A DNA stretch of 64,000 nt from Pseudoalteromonas sp. '520P1 No. 423'. Its GTDB lineage: Bacteria > Pseudomonadota > Gammaproteobacteria > Enterobacterales > Alteromonadaceae. The notes beneath the pieces were generated by a model. That model was given only the letters and a program-made list of their open reading frames with translations. It was not told the DNA's origin and made no database searches. The stretch covers positions 3,596,001 to 3,660,000 of the forward strand of contig NZ_BBZB01000001.1 in the NCBI RefSeq assembly GCF_001269985.1, given 5' to 3'. Positions within the stretch are counted from its first letter, which is position 1. Each line of letters starts with the position of its first letter. A program made the translations under genes and the position numbers. Below, piece by piece: positions 1 through 9,775 of the stretch.

Positions 1-511
1 CTACATTATTAACTGTTATACCCGCATCTTTTAATGCATTTATTTTTCTAGGGTTATTTGTTAATAATTGAACTTGAGAGATACCTAAGGCTTTTAACAT
101 TAAAACAGCATCAGAAAAATCACGTAAATCGTCTTCAAATCCTAAGTGATTATTCGCTTCATAAGTATTCATACCTTGCGACTGTAATACATACGCATCA
201 ATTTTATTATATAAACCAATACCACGTCCTTCTTGACGTAAGTAAAGTAAAATACCACCTTCTTGATGCATTTTTTCGATTGATTCATTTAGCTGTTCAC
301 CACAATCACATCGTGATGAATGAAAAACGTCGCCAGTTAAACATTCTGAGTGCATACGCACTAAAGGTGTTTCTTGATTTTTATCTGCGTCATTAAAAAT
401 CAAAGCGACATGTTCTAATTGATCTTTTAGGCCGGTAAATGATACTAATTGCGCTAAGACATCACTATTTTTGCCAACCTTAAGTTGGACTCTTGCCCTT
501 ACTTCTGCCAC
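1..511 (-). CDS. ribA: GTP cyclohydrolase II, partial (C-terminus beyond window)
   Basis: The enzyme opens GTP to the first riboflavin pathway intermediate, releasing formate and pyrophosphate. Reading the minus strand inward from the window edge gives about 170 residues. They include the zinc-site signature [20 protein letters not shown], then [14 protein letters not shown] and LLTNNPRKI, all typical of RibA. The protein runs off the left edge. The chosen start is the GTG at 511, giving [11 protein letters not shown]. An in-frame ATG at 544 would add 11 residues, and neither start has a strong ribosome binding site. It is transcribed away from the TonB gene. Family assignment is secure; the start is uncertain. 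Confidence 0.9.
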   Translation of the reverse strand, partial: MAEVRARVQLKVGKNSDVLAQLVSFTGLKDQLEHVALIFNDADKNQETPLVRMHSECLTGDVFHSSRCDCGEQLNESIEKMHQEGGILLYLRQEGRGIGLYNKIDAYVLQSQGMNTYEANNHLGFEDDLRDFSDAVLMLKALGISQVQLLTNNPRKINALKDAGITVNNV

Positions 512-773
512 AACATATCTCAAATATAAATTTAATAGCGACATTATACTTAAACACGTCAAAAATACGAGTTTCATTAATGTACAACAATTGAGCTAAA
601 AGCAGCTTAACTTCCTTAATCATGCAAAAAAAATTAACTTCCCCTGCTAATTTAAATTATCTTCGAATAAAAAATTTTTAATATTTAAAAAATAATTTAA
701 CCCCTTCTGGTTTTTTACGGCGTTTTATATATGAGTCTTACATTTTTAGAAGATAAAACCCCTGGAGAAACTT

Positions 774-1415
774 ATGACATTAGCAATCAACCAAAGTCCT
801 TTATATAAAAGTTTTAAATTTTCATCTTTTATAATTGGCGCAAGCATTACAACCATAATCACTTTTGCATTTATGCATTATTTAATTAAAAGTGAATATA
901 AAACTGCTGTGGATGCACCAGAGATAATAGAAATAGATGTAATGCAAGCGCCACCCATAAAAGCAGTCAAATTAATTACCCGAGTGCCTCCTCCACCACA
1001 AGTAAAACCGCAGCCCCCTAAAAATATGCCACCTCAGGTAGAAACTGTCGATCCAGGAAACCCGTTAACCCACTTTGCACCTGTTATAAAAATGGTCAGT
1101 TCAACGATAAAAATACCCACTATGATAGGCTCTCAAGGTGAAGCAACGCCTTTAGTGAGGATCACACCTAAATATCCAATTACAGCAGCAAGGGATGGCA
1201 AAGAAGGTTGGGTACAGCTTGGGTTTACCATATCAGAAATAGGTACTGTTATTTCTCCATACATTATAAACTCTGAACCTAAACGTATATTTGATAAAGA
1301 AGCGCTACGCGCACTAAAAAAATGGAAATACAAACCAAAAATGCTTAATGGTAAAGCGGTTGCGCAAACAGGACAAAGTATTCAACTAGACTTTAAGTTA
1401 GACCACAATCTATAA
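774..1415 (+). CDS. TonB family protein (energy transducer)
   Basis: The 213-residue protein has an N-terminal membrane anchor (about residues 15-37), a proline-rich periplasmic spacer with PPPPQVKPQPP around 75-90, and a C-terminal TonB domain (about 125-210). TonB proteins pass proton-motive force from ExbB/ExbD to outer-membrane receptors. No exbB or exbD lies beside it, so it must borrow them or serve another role. GGAG lies 7 nt before the ATG. A sigma-factor gene follows in the same direction after a hairpin. It resembles the short TonB2-like proteins of marine gammaproteobacteria, but which receptor it serves is unknown. Confidence 0.85.
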   Translation: MTLAINQSPLYKSFKFSSFIIGASITTIITFAFMHYLIKSEYKTAVDAPEIIEIDVMQAPPIKAVKLITRVPPPPQVKPQPPKNMPPQVETVDPGNPLTHFAPVIKMVSSTIKIPTMIGSQGEATPLVRITPKYPITAARDGKEGWVQLGFTISEIGTVISPYIINSEPKRIFDKEALRALKKWKYKPKMLNGKAVAQTGQSIQLDFKLDHNL

Positions 1416-1429
1416 GTTTTTTGTTCGAA

Positions 1430-1453
1430 TTAGGAGTGTGCAAGCACTCCTAA
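1430..1453 (+). terminator. Hairpin after tonB-like gene (possible terminator or attenuator)
   Basis: A perfect 9-bp stem (TTAGGAGTG and CACTCCTAA) with a 6-nt loop is followed by TACTTTT. It lies between the TonB gene and the sigma-factor gene, so it may reduce read-through into the downstream pair. Confidence 0.5.
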
Positions 1454-1490
1454 TACTTTTAAGTAGTAAGTGATAAGGATACATTTATTG

Positions 1491-2039
1491 ATGATATTAA
1501 GTTTTAAAGAATGGTTAATACCAAAAAAAGATGCCGAAACTTTGATGTCTCTTTATTCTAAATCAGGAAAAAGTGAGTTACTACAAAGGCTAGTAGAATT
1601 ACATGCTGATGACCTTTATCATTTTTTATTAAGTCAAAGTGATAGTGAATTAGCGAAAGACATTAGCCAAAAAACTTGGCTCAAGGTAATCGATAAACGT
1701 GAGTATTATCAAAATAAAGGGACATTTAAAGCTTGGTTATTTACTGTTGGCCGTAATACTTTATTTGATGAATTTAGAAAGAAAAACCGTTATCAAGACC
1801 TTTTTGATGACCAAACTGAGGCTGAACCATTAAATCAAGATACACTGGATAACGATATTCAAATAAGATTTAAGCAAGTATTAGAAAACTTACCTTTTAA
1901 GCAAAGAGAAGCTTTTGTTTTACAACAAGAAGGGTTTTCTATTTTACAAATAGCGCAAATCACACAAGAAAAAGAACAAACAATAAAAACTAGATTGCGT
2001 TACGCTAAATCTTACTTTAGACAACATATAGGAGGCTAA
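1491..2039 (+). CDS. ECF-type RNA polymerase sigma factor
   Basis: The 182-residue sigma-70 family protein has region 2 (about residues 25-95, with KTWLKVIDK and GTFKAWLFTVGRN) and region 4 (about 125-180, with LPFKQREAFVLQQEGFS and the helix-turn-helix around IAQITQEKEQTIKTRLRYA). It lacks regions 1 and 3, as ECF sigmas do. The ATG at 1491 is chosen because AAGGAT lies about 10 nt upstream; a GTG at 1470 would add seven residues but overlaps that site. The stop is one base before the next ATG, so translation is probably coupled to the membrane protein, the usual sigma/anti-sigma arrangement. Its target promoter is not known. Confidence 0.88.
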   Translation: MILSFKEWLIPKKDAETLMSLYSKSGKSELLQRLVELHADDLYHFLLSQSDSELAKDISQKTWLKVIDKREYYQNKGTFKAWLFTVGRNTLFDEFRKKNRYQDLFDDQTEAEPLNQDTLDNDIQIRFKQVLENLPFKQREAFVLQQEGFSILQIAQITQEKEQTIKTRLRYAKSYFRQHIGG

Positions 2040-2040
2040 T

Positions 2041-2655
2041 ATGTCACAACCAAAAGACAAGTTTGACGATAAACTAAGTCAATTATATAAAAACCATAAA
2101 TCTAGCAATACATTATCTATAGACGAAAAAAAACTGTTAGGCAGAACAGAAAAACCTATAAATAAATTTAATTGGATTAATACGTTTCAGATTAGCTTAA
2201 CTGCAGTTGCATTATTCACTTTATTTACACTATTTTTTAACCAAGAAGAATACATTAACCAGATTGATGAAGTAGTCTATTCTCCTACAAATGCGCTCAT
2301 TGAAGTTCACTATGTTGAAGAAAATACTTATCACAAAAAAATTAAAACGATTGCACAAAATAGTGAATCACTTTTAGCGCTAAAGCAAGCTAATGAAAAA
2401 CGAGTTCAGTCCCAATCTAACCTAAAAAAATATCATGAATTCAAAGGCGTGTTAGTTAATAAAACTGATAATTGGTATATCGAGTCTTGTAATAAAGGGT
2501 TACTAGTACAAATTAATGCATCACTATTAAATCAATTAAAATACAATAACGCACTTGATGCTAATATTGTACAAGGTGATTTATTAGCCTTTAAACATAA
2601 TTCAGATGGCGAGATAATCGCCTTACTTAAGTCTGATAACCCACTTCAATGTTAA
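2041..2655 (+). CDS. Membrane protein, probable anti-sigma partner of the preceding ECF factor
   Basis: The 204-residue protein has a charged cytoplasmic N-terminus of about 45 residues, one transmembrane segment (about 46-65) and a periplasmic part of about 140 residues. There is no clear catalytic motif and I do not recognise a named family. The anti-sigma role is inferred from the layout: it directly follows an ECF sigma gene, GGAGG lies inside the end of the sigma gene, and the topology fits a single-pass anti-sigma factor. No zinc-type HxxxCxxC motif is visible in the cytoplasmic part. Confidence 0.6.
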   Translation: MSQPKDKFDDKLSQLYKNHKSSNTLSIDEKKLLGRTEKPINKFNWINTFQISLTAVALFTLFTLFFNQEEYINQIDEVVYSPTNALIEVHYVEENTYHKKIKTIAQNSESLLALKQANEKRVQSQSNLKKYHEFKGVLVNKTDNWYIESCNKGLLVQINASLLNQLKYNNALDANIVQGDLLAFKHNSDGEIIALLKSDNPLQC

Positions 2656-2668
2656 GGATAAATCAATT

Positions 2669-2704
2669 GCGTATTCACTTGAATCTCATTTTAAATGAAT
2701 ACGC
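2669..2704 (+). terminator. Hairpin downstream of the sigma/anti-sigma pair
   Basis: The arms GCGTATTCA and TGAATACGC form a perfect 9-bp stem around an 18-nt loop just after the anti-sigma-like gene. There is no strong T tract, so terminator function is only possible. Confidence 0.35.
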
Positions 2705-2717
2705 TATTATCAAGTTA

Positions 2718-3331
2718 TTATTTAATAACGCCTTCACTTGCATTGATAGATTTTATTTTTTCTAGCTCTTTCTCTAAACAATCAGTGCAAGTGCCATGAC
2801 TAAATTGCGCATCACTGTGATTCGCTAATTAAGACTCTAACATCTCCCAAGTTCCATCTTCATTTCGTATCACTTTGCAATAACTACATATAGGGTTCAA
2901 ACCCTTTAGGGTCTTTATTTCTTGTAATGATTTTTCTAATTTACCGATCAAACTTTCACGCTCTAATTCTGCGATTTTAATACAAGTCATATCTTCAACG
3001 CTGGACCAAATATATTCCTCCTCGTCTATGGTAACAATTTGGCCCGATAAGCGTACTGGCACTAAATGACCATCAGCGTGAATATACTCCTTTTCATAGG
3101 GTCTATATCTGCCGGTTTTTTGTAGGCTTTATAATTGTGTTTTTTCTTGCGAATAATATTTTTCAGGTGTGATTTGCCAGTAACTTAAGGTGAGTACTTG
3201 CTCAACTGAATGACTAATATTTTTTAATAGGCAGTATTTACATCAATTAAATCGCCGTTCATGCGACATAAAGCTAACCCAATTACGGTATTTTCAAAAA
3301 GTACTCTATTGTAGTTTTCATTATTTTCCAT
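2718..3331 (-). pseudogene. PAS-domain sensor protein, disrupted
   Basis: Conceptual translation from the ATG at 3331 gives a PAS domain beginning MENNENYNRVLFENTVIGL. The reading frame shifts once in an A/T tract near 3220-3230. It then meets a TAA at 3131-3129 in a conserved QL-E-SLQKTGRY context. It continues through VPVRLSGQIV and the C-terminal CSYCKVIRNEDGTWEML block, and meets a second TAA at 2831-2829. Homologous sequence (NHSDAQFSHGTCTDC) follows to a final TAA at 2718. PAS modules of this type usually sit in signalling proteins and the CxxC block commonly ends them. One frameshift and two nonsense changes make a working product very unlikely. Confidence 0.85.
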
Positions 3332-3446
3332 CGGCTCTAAATCCTTTTATGCCTTGGTTACACGTTTATTTCTCTTAAAATTATAGTTGAACTTAAGTTT
3401 TCGACAAGAAACATCAATTCCTGATTTTTATATTTATCAATTAAAA

Positions 3447-3473
3447 AAGCCAGTAACGACTAATTACTGGCTT
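3447..3473 (-). terminator. Terminator downstream of the S9 peptidase pseudogene
   Basis: A perfect 10-bp stem (AAGCCAGTAA and TTACTGGCTT) is followed on the minus strand by a T run. It lies just after the end of the broken S9 gene and probably was its terminator. Confidence 0.7.
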
Positions 3474-3772
3474 ACAATGAGGTGTTAAAAACAATGTTTA
3501 TTAATTTACTCAACCAAATGTAATTTACTTCTTAGCTATATTATTATTTTAAGCTTTGTTTTTTAGACTTGGCTTTAGCTACATCATTATTAGCTGAGTT
3601 AGCTTTAAGCTGAAACAATACAGAAATTTTATTATTTTTATTATCATATAAGTATACTGTTTCGGCACCTTGAGATGAGGCTACAACAGCAACATATAAA
3701 TTACCTTTATCTTCTTTACTTGTAATTTTTATTTCACTGTCAGGAAAAGTGTTCAGTAACTTTATAAAAGAA

Positions 3773-4312
3773 TCGGCCGCAAGCGACCGAGTTTCAAAAG
3801 AGTCCTAACTGACTTCCGAGCTCTTCTTTTTTATCCAATTCAACCAATTGGTTTTGCACATATTTACGAATAGTATCTTCCGTTGCATTTCCAATTGTTT
3901 CAACAAAATAACTCTGAGTCCAAAGCTTCCCTCCCCAGAAATAACGCCTTTTAATATCTGGGTATAATTTGAAGAATTCTCCGGCTGAAATACTTTTTAT
4001 CACCTGCATGATCTGGCTTGGTGACATTTTTGGCTCACTTCTTACGACCATATGAATATGGTCTTCCGGTATTTCTAACTCGACTATATCAATGTCGTAA
4101 TCGTAACCAATTTTTTGGATTATTGTTTTCATCGCCTCACGATAAGGCTCCGAAAAGACTTTACGCCGATACTTAGGTATCCACACAAAGTGGTACATTA
4201 ATCTAACAACATGATGCGAATTTCTTTGAAGTTCCATGTATTGGATACTACAGACTGAGGCAAGCTCAGTCTACACTATCCAGCACGGGGGCAAGCCCCC
4301 GAGATTTTCGCT
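3773..4312 (-). mobile_element. IS200/IS605-family insertion sequence (single-gene, tnpA only)
   Basis: The element carries one Y1 transposase gene and has hairpins near both ends, as IS200/IS605 elements do. On the minus strand the left end has GGGGGCTTGCCCCC (4300-4287) and GACTGAGCTTGCCTCAGTC (4271-4253); the right end has TCGGTCGCTTGCGGCCGA (3790-3773). There are no terminal inverted repeats or target duplication, as expected for the family. The ends are approximate, set by where S9 homology stops. No tnpB gene is present. Confidence 0.75.
3794..4237 (-). CDS. tnpA: IS200/IS605-family transposase TnpA (Y1 HUH)
   Basis: The 147-residue Y1 HUH transposase has the catalytic His pair at H60 and H62 (PEDHIHMVV) and the nucleophile Tyr126 (IRKYVQNQ). 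N-terminal YHFVWIPKYRRKVF and central GGKLWTQSYF are typical of IS200-type TnpA. Family members cut and rejoin single-stranded DNA at end hairpins. The length is normal and the frame is intact, so the enzyme may be active. It is inserted in the same orientation as the S9 peptidase gene it interrupts. Confidence 0.93.
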   Translation of the reverse strand: MELQRNSHHVVRLMYHFVWIPKYRRKVFSEPYREAMKTIIQKIGYDYDIDIVELEIPEDHIHMVVRSEPKMSPSQIMQVIKSISAGEFFKLYPDIKRRYFWGGKLWTQSYFVETIGNATEDTIRKYVQNQLVELDKKEELGSQLGLF

Positions 4313-4991
4313 ACGCTCTGTTAAAAATTTAGCATGAGAAACAGGGGCTTTAGTAACTTTGCGTTTCAAAATTCCAGTATTCACATTTAACTTATATACA
4401 GTTGCTAAGCGCTCTCCAGTGTTACTCATAGGTGTTGAACTAATTAAAATATGCTTTTCATCTTCAGGTAGAGTATCAATTATTTCAGCCCAGCCATGAG
4501 TGGATTGCTTTTTCTTGATCATACTGCCAGTCTGCATTTCGCCAGCTTGATAACCATAAATCATAAGCCCTTTTGAACCATCATAATTAACGGCATATAA
4601 CTCACCGAAGTACTCTGGTGTTTCAAGCCATGGTAGTCGTTTTACCATATTTATAACAACTCTTTCATTATTTACCCAGCGGTAATTTCCCACCTCATAT
4701 TCACCAGGGAATTGGCTACCACCAACCGGTTTTAACGTTTTTCTATCTAAAACAACAAGCACAGCCTTATTTTTTACAAGTGCGGAAACTGCTAAATATT
4801 TACCGTCTGGTGAAATCTTGGCATTGTAATATTGGGACCAATCAAAAAGTTCATCTCAATTTTTGGCATGTACATTAAATGTCATCGTTATAAAGTTAAA
4901 GATTAAAAAAAGCTGAACTATCCTATTCAACATATGGTTTCCTTTATGTTTCTTAATTATAATTTGTTACATTTCTGTATTTGGAATATAT

Positions 4992-5019
4992 AAAAAAGCG
5001 ACACAAGTCGCTTTTTTTT
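4992..5019 (-). terminator. Terminator downstream of the met operon
   Basis: GCGAC/GTCGC forms the stem core, flanked by A6 and T8 runs, so it can end transcription in both directions. It lies 26 bases past the end of the B12-binding methionine synthase gene. Confidence 0.8.
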
Positions 5020-5044
5020 AAATGTAAGTTAATGAATTTTAGTA

Positions 5045-7687
5045 TTAATTTTCATATCCTAAATTTGGTCCTAACCAACGTTCTGCTTCTTCAAGTGTCA
5101 TATCAGCACGTTGTGCATAATCTTCTACTTGGTCTTTTTGAATGGCAGCTACCGCATAATATTTAGAATCAGGATGAGAAAAATACCAACCTGATACCGC
5201 AGCGCCCGGCCACATCGCATAAGAGCTGGTAAGCTTCATACCAATACGGTTTTCAACATCTAAAAGCTGCCAGATTTTTTTCTTCTCTGTATGTTCAGGA
5301 CATGCGGGATAACCTGGAGCAGGACGAATACCTTGATAGTTTTCACGTATCAATTCATCATTTGTCAGATTTTCATCTGCCGCGTAACCCCAATACTCTT
5401 TACGTACTTTTTCATGCAAGTATTCGGCAAAAGCTTCAGCTAATCTGTCAGCAATCGCTTTGATCATTATCTTATTATAATCATCTTGCTTGGCATCAAA
5501 TGCATCAGCAATTTCATCTTCAGCCAAGCCACCTGTCACTGCAAAACCACCAAAATAATCTTTGATACCTTTTTTAGCGATATAATCGGTTAAACAATAA
5601 TTGGCAAAGTCTGTTTTTTCTGTCTGTTGACGTAATTGACAAGATCTTAATAAGACTTCACTTCTCGTTTCATCACTGTAGATTTCGATATCATCTTCAA
5701 CGCGATTAGCTGGAAATAAACCTATAATGCCTAAAGGTTGTAACTTACCTGAGATTTCCAGCTCATCTAACATTTTATTCGCATCGTTAAACAAGCTTTG
5801 CGCTTCTTCACCCACTATTTCATCGGTTAATATACGTGGATATTTACCAGCCAATGACCAAGTCATAAAGTAAGGTGTCCAATCTATATATTTTCGTAAT
5901 GTTTTAATTGAAACATCTTTAAATTCCGTAATGCCCAACTTTTTAGGTACTGGCGGTGTGTAATTATCCCAATCTAACTTAGCTGCATTCGAACGTGCTC
6001 TAGCAAGCGTTACAGGCTTAGAGCGAGGACGTTTACGTGCTTGTTGATCACGTACTTTTTCATATTCTGTAGTGGTCTTTTGTAAAAACTCAGTTTTAAC
6101 TTTTTTACTTAATAAATTAGAGACAACACCTACAGCACGACTGGCATTGTTAACATATATCACGCCTTTTTTATCACCTTCTGCGCGATACTGCGGTTCA
6201 ATTTTAACAGCTGTATGTGCTTTTGATGTTGTCGCACCACCTATCATAAGTGGTAAGTCAAAACCTTGGCGAGTCATTTCTTTAGCAACATGTACCATCT
6301 CATCAAGTGAAGGCGTGATTAAACCTGATAAACCGATAATATCTACATTTTCTTCTTTTGCTACACGTAAAATGGTTTCTGTTGGTACCATTACACCTAG
6401 ATCAATTACTTCATAGTTATTACATTGCAGTACGACACCCACGATATTTTTGCCAATATCATGAACATCGCCTTTCACTGTCGCCATCAAAACCTTACCA
6501 TTTGATGAGCCTTTAACCTTAGTCGCCTCAATAAATGGGTCAAGATATGCAACTGCGCGCTTCATTACACGTGCTGATTTTACAACTTGTGGTAAAAACA
6601 TTTTACCAGCGCCAAATAAGTCACCTACCACGTTCATGCCGTCCATTAGTGGACCTTCAATTACTTCGATAGGTAAATCAGCTTCTAGACGACACTCTTC
6701 AGTATCTTCTTCAATAAACTGTGTAATGCCTTTTACTAACGCATGTTCTAAACGTTTTTGAACAGGCCAAGTACGCCATTCTAAATCTTCTTTTTTACTT
6801 TCTTGTGCCAATCCAGAGTATTTAGGCGCAATTTCAACTAAACGCTCACCCGCTTCAGGATCAGTATTGAGAACAACATCTTCTACCGCATTTCTGAGCT
6901 CCAATGGAATATCATCATAAACAGCCAATTGACTAGCATTTACTATGCCCATATCCATACCCGCTTTTATCGCGTGATATAAAAATACAGAGTGAATTGC
7001 TTCACGTACTGGGTTGTTACCACGAAAAGAAAACGATACGTTTGATACACCGCCTGACACCTTACAGTGCGGTAAACCTTGCTTTATACGACGTGTACCT
7101 TCAATAAATTCAACCGCATAATTATCATGCTCTTCAATACCTGTCGCGACAGCAAAAATATTTGGGTCAAAAATAATATCTTCTGGTGGAAAACCAATTT
7201 CATCAACCAAAATATCATAAGCACGTTTACAAATATCAAATTTGCGATCTTCTGTTTCAGCTTGCCCAGTTTCATCAAATGCCATCACAACAGCAGCAGC
7301 ACCAAAACGTTTAATCAATTTTGCTTGGTGTCTAAAGTTATCTTCACCTTCTTTTAAAGAAATAGAGTTAACAATCGCTTTACCTTGAATACACTTTAAG
7401 CCAGCTTCAATTACATCCCATTTAGAAGAATCAACCATAATAGGCACTTTACAGATATCAGGTTCTGCAGCAATTAAGTTTAGAAACTTCACCATGGCAG
7501 CTTTTGAGTCCAACATGGCTTCATCCATGTTGATATCGATAACTTGCGCGCCATTTTCTACTTGCTCACGGGCAACACTTAAAGCTTCTTCATATTCTTC
7601 ATTCATGATCAAACGTTTAAACCGCGCAGATCCGGTTACGTTTGTTCTTTCGCCTACATTAGTAAAAACAGCTATTTGTTGTGTCAT
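5045..7687 (-). CDS. metH: Methionine synthase, methyltetrahydrofolate/cobalamin/AdoMet-binding part of a split MetH
   Basis: The 880-residue protein corresponds to E. coli MetH from about residue 350 onward. In order it has the pterin-binding domain (about 1-300, starting [14 protein letters not shown]), the B12 cap and Rossmann domain (about 310-550) and the AdoMet reactivation domain (about 560-880, with [15 protein letters not shown]). The cobalamin-ligating His is H409 in DVHDIGKN, followed by [13 protein letters not shown] and [13 protein letters not shown]. It transfers methyl from methyltetrahydrofolate through cobalamin to homocysteine. The homocysteine domain is a separate gene 15 bp upstream, so the two products must work as a complex. 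Both frames are clean, so this looks like a stable split and not a fresh frameshift. Confidence 0.93.
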   Translation of the reverse strand: MTQQIAVFTNVGERTNVTGSARFKRLIMNEEYEEALSVAREQVENGAQVIDINMDEAMLDSKAAMVKFLNLIAAEPDICKVPIMVDSSKWDVIEAGLKCIQGKAIVNSISLKEGEDNFRHQAKLIKRFGAAAVVMAFDETGQAETEDRKFDICKRAYDILVDEIGFPPEDIIFDPNIFAVATGIEEHDNYAVEFIEGTRRIKQGLPHCKVSGGVSNVSFSFRGNNPVREAIHSVFLYHAIKAGMDMGIVNASQLAVYDDIPLELRNAVEDVVLNTDPEAGERLVEIAPKYSGLAQESKKEDLEWRTWPVQKRLEHALVKGITQFIEEDTEECRLEADLPIEVIEGPLMDGMNVVGDLFGAGKMFLPQVVKSARVMKRAVAYLDPFIEATKVKGSSNGKVLMATVKGDVHDIGKNIVGVVLQCNNYEVIDLGVMVPTETILRVAKEENVDIIGLSGLITPSLDEMVHVAKEMTRQGFDLPLMIGGATTSKAHTAVKIEPQYRAEGDKKGVIYVNNASRAVGVVSNLLSKKVKTEFLQKTTTEYEKVRDQQARKRPRSKPVTLARARSNAAKLDWDNYTPPVPKKLGITEFKDVSIKTLRKYIDWTPYFMTWSLAGKYPRILTDEIVGEEAQSLFNDANKMLDELEISGKLQPLGIIGLFPANRVEDDIEIYSDETRSEVLLRSCQLRQQTEKTDFANYCLTDYIAKKGIKDYFGGFAVTGGLAEDEIADAFDAKQDDYNKIMIKAIADRLAEAFAEYLHEKVRKEYWGYAADENLTNDELIRENYQGIRPAPGYPACPEHTEKKKIWQLLDVENRIGMKLTSSYAMWPGAAVSGWYFSHPDSKYYAVAAIQKDQVEDYAQRADMTLEEAERWLGPNLGYEN

Positions 7688-7702
7688 TATTTACTTCTCA
7701 CA

Positions 7703-8758
7703 CTAATTTAGGTTACAGGCTTCAAGGCCTGACAAACGCATTCTAACTTCCAATTCAGGTAGTTTACGCGCAGCTATACCATTTACACCATCAGCAAAAG
7801 CTTTAATATGTTCAGGCGTTGTACCACAACATCCACCTACAATATTAATAAAACCACACTTTGCCCAATCGACCATTTCTACTGACATTTCATCTGCTTC
7901 TAAATCATATTCACCAAACTCATTTGGTAAACCGGCATTTGGGTGCACTGAGGTATAAGTTTCACAAACACGAGAAAGCTCTTCGACATATTGACGTAAT
8001 AAATCAGGACCTAAAGCACAATTTAACCCAATAGAGATAGGTTTGATGTGACGAATTGAATTATAAAAGGCTTCTGTTGTTTGCCCAGATAAAGTGCGCC
8101 CTGAGGCATCTGTGATAGTGCCAGATACCATAACTGGCAAAGTGACACCCGCTTGCTCAAATGCTTCTTCAACACCAAATGCCGCCGCTTTAGAATTTAA
8201 GGTATCAAAAATAGTTTCAATCAAAATAATATCTGAACCACCTTCAATCAGTGCTAAAGTTGATTCAATATAGGCTTCCACCAGCTGATCAAATGTAATA
8301 TTTCTAAAGGCTGGATCATTTACATCTGGCGATAAAGAACAGGTTTTAGAGGTTGGACCTAAAACACCTGCTACATAACGCGGTTTAGACGGATCTTTCG
8401 CTTGTATTTCATCACATACTTTGCGGGCTAACTTAGCCGACTCAAGGTTGATTTCACGGCTAAACTTAGCCATTTCATAATCTTCCATTGAGATAGTTGT
8501 TGAGTTAAATGTATTAGTTTCAATGATATCAGCACCGGCTTCTAAATATTCACGGTGAATTTGTTCTATTATTTTTGGCTGAGTCAGGCTTAATAAATCA
8601 TTATTGCCTTTGATTAAAATATGCCAATCAGCAAAACGCTCACCACGATAATCTTGTTCTTCAAGCTTATATTTTTGGATCATAGTGCCCATGGCACCAT
8701 CTAAAATGAGAATACGTTGTTCTAATGCTGCTTTTAACTGCTCAAGTTTATTAGGCAT
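7703..8758 (-). CDS. metH: Homocysteine-binding methyltransferase subunit of split methionine synthase
   Basis: The 351-residue protein matches the N-terminal homocysteine domain of MetH (E. coli residues 1-353). The zinc ligands fall at exactly the E. coli numbers: C247 in GLNCALGP and C310/C311 in [10 protein letters not shown]. The start region [11 protein letters not shown] is typical. It lies 40 bp after metA and 15 bp before the B12-binding gene on the same strand, so the three form one operon. Homocysteine S-methyltransferases of the MmuM type are an alternative name, but adjacency to a MetH lacking this domain makes the split-MetH reading far more likely. Confidence 0.92.
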   Translation of the reverse strand: MPNKLEQLKAALEQRILILDGAMGTMIQKYKLEEQDYRGERFADWHILIKGNNDLLSLTQPKIIEQIHREYLEAGADIIETNTFNSTTISMEDYEMAKFSREINLESAKLARKVCDEIQAKDPSKPRYVAGVLGPTSKTCSLSPDVNDPAFRNITFDQLVEAYIESTLALIEGGSDIILIETIFDTLNSKAAAFGVEEAFEQAGVTLPVMVSGTITDASGRTLSGQTTEAFYNSIRHIKPISIGLNCALGPDLLRQYVEELSRVCETYTSVHPNAGLPNEFGEYDLEADEMSVEMVDWAKCGFINIVGGCCGTTPEHIKAFADGVNGIAARKLPELEVRMRLSGLEACNLN

Positions 8759-8798
8759 GAGTTAATCCTTACTACTAATTTGGAGACGGTACGTTAAT

Positions 8799-9746
8799 TT
8801 ATTCGGCATAATTGTTTGTTCTGACATCTTGGCTAATAAGCTTTATATCATAAGGCGTAGTCTGATATACATAATAGTTTAACCAATTTGAAAATAATAA
8901 AAATGCATGGCTTTGCCAAGTTTTTGATGGCTCAATTTTAGGGTCATCATTTAGAAAGTAATTCTCTGGTATTGCAGCACCGGCGCCTTTGGCAACATCT
9001 CTGGCATATTCTCCCGCCAAAGTGTCCGCCTCATATTCAGGGTGCCCTGTTATAAAAACTTGGCTACCAGATTGGTTTTTAACTAAATATGCGCCAACTT
9101 TATCGGAACCCGCTAATACCTCAAGCTCTGGTACCGTTGCAATTTGTTCTAAAGATATATTGCCATAACGAGAATGAGGCACTAAAAAGTCATCATCAAA
9201 ACCACGTGTTAATGCACCATGCTCAGAAAAACATTGATGTTTAAATACACCACATAATTTATCTTTTTTAAGCTCTCGTTTTAAACCGTAATGATGAAAT
9301 AAACTCGCATGAGCTGCCCAACAAGAAAATAAAGTTGAAGTAACATGGCTTTCAGCCCAATCCAAAATAACTTCTAACTCTTGCCAATAACCCACATTTT
9401 CATACTCTAAATGCGCTAAAGGCGCACCCGTTATAATTAAAGCATCATAATTATTATCTTTGATTTCAGAAAAATAACGGTAAAAAGTGTCTAAGTGCTG
9501 CTCTGAAGTATTTTTACTTCTGTGTGTATCTAAACGTAATAAATCGACATTTACTTGTAGCGGGCTATTTGCCAGAAGTCGAATAAACTGAACTTCGGTC
9601 TCTACCTTATTAGGCATTAAATTTAAAATAGCCAAACGCATTGGGCGAATTTCTTGTGTTTTTGCACGACTTTGCGGCATAACAAATACATTTTCATTGC
9701 GAAGAGCAGCTATGGCAGGTAGCTGATCTTGTACCGTGATAGGCAT
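8799..9746 (-). CDS. metA: Homoserine O-acyltransferase (MetA; probably O-succinyltransferase)
   Basis: The 315-residue MetA acylates homoserine in the first committed step of methionine synthesis. With the ATG at 9746 the catalytic Cys is C142 (FSCWAAHAS) and the catalytic His is H235 (TGHPEYEA), the same numbers as in E. coli MetA, which supports this start. GGAG lies about 8 nt upstream; a TTG four codons earlier overlaps that site. It is the first gene of the metA-metH-metH operon, with a MetJ-like box upstream. Whether the acyl donor is succinyl- or acetyl-CoA cannot be settled by eye. Confidence 0.93.
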   Translation of the reverse strand: MPITVQDQLPAIAALRNENVFVMPQSRAKTQEIRPMRLAILNLMPNKVETEVQFIRLLANSPLQVNVDLLRLDTHRSKNTSEQHLDTFYRYFSEIKDNNYDALIITGAPLAHLEYENVGYWQELEVILDWAESHVTSTLFSCWAAHASLFHHYGLKRELKKDKLCGVFKHQCFSEHGALTRGFDDDFLVPHSRYGNISLEQIATVPELEVLAGSDKVGAYLVKNQSGSQVFITGHPEYEADTLAGEYARDVAKGAGAAIPENYFLNDDPKIEPSKTWQSHAFLLFSNWLNYYVYQTTPYDIKLISQDVRTNNYAE

Positions 9747-9775
9747 AAAAATCTCCAAACAAGTAAACTGATTGC

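Larger units (their letters stand above)
3544..4933 (-). pseudogene. S9 (prolyl oligopeptidase-like) peptidase, disrupted by nonsense, IS insertion and deletions
   Basis: The remnant starts at the ATG at 4933 with a signal peptide (MLNRIVQLFLIFNFI). It meets an in-frame TGA at 4858-4856, where a Trp codon is plausible, then continues as beta-propeller sequence (KISPDGKYLAVSA, YAVNYDGSKG, ILISSTPMS). It breaks off near 4317 where an IS200-type element begins. On the other side of the element the frame resumes with LLNTFPDSEIKITSK and ends at 3544. Compared with full-length S9 proteins, the middle of the propeller and the whole C-terminal catalytic hydrolase domain are missing. The nonsense change, the insertion and the deletions are each inactivating. 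Confidence 0.85.

Noticed and set aside
58..396. 112-codon open frame on the plus strand
   Set aside because: It is antisense to the conserved ribA sequence and has no recognisable content.
7687..7703. Split metH as a sequencing error in one gene
   Set aside because: The frames are separated by a stop, 15 bases and a new start at a domain border, and all catalytic residues are retained, so a real split is more likely.
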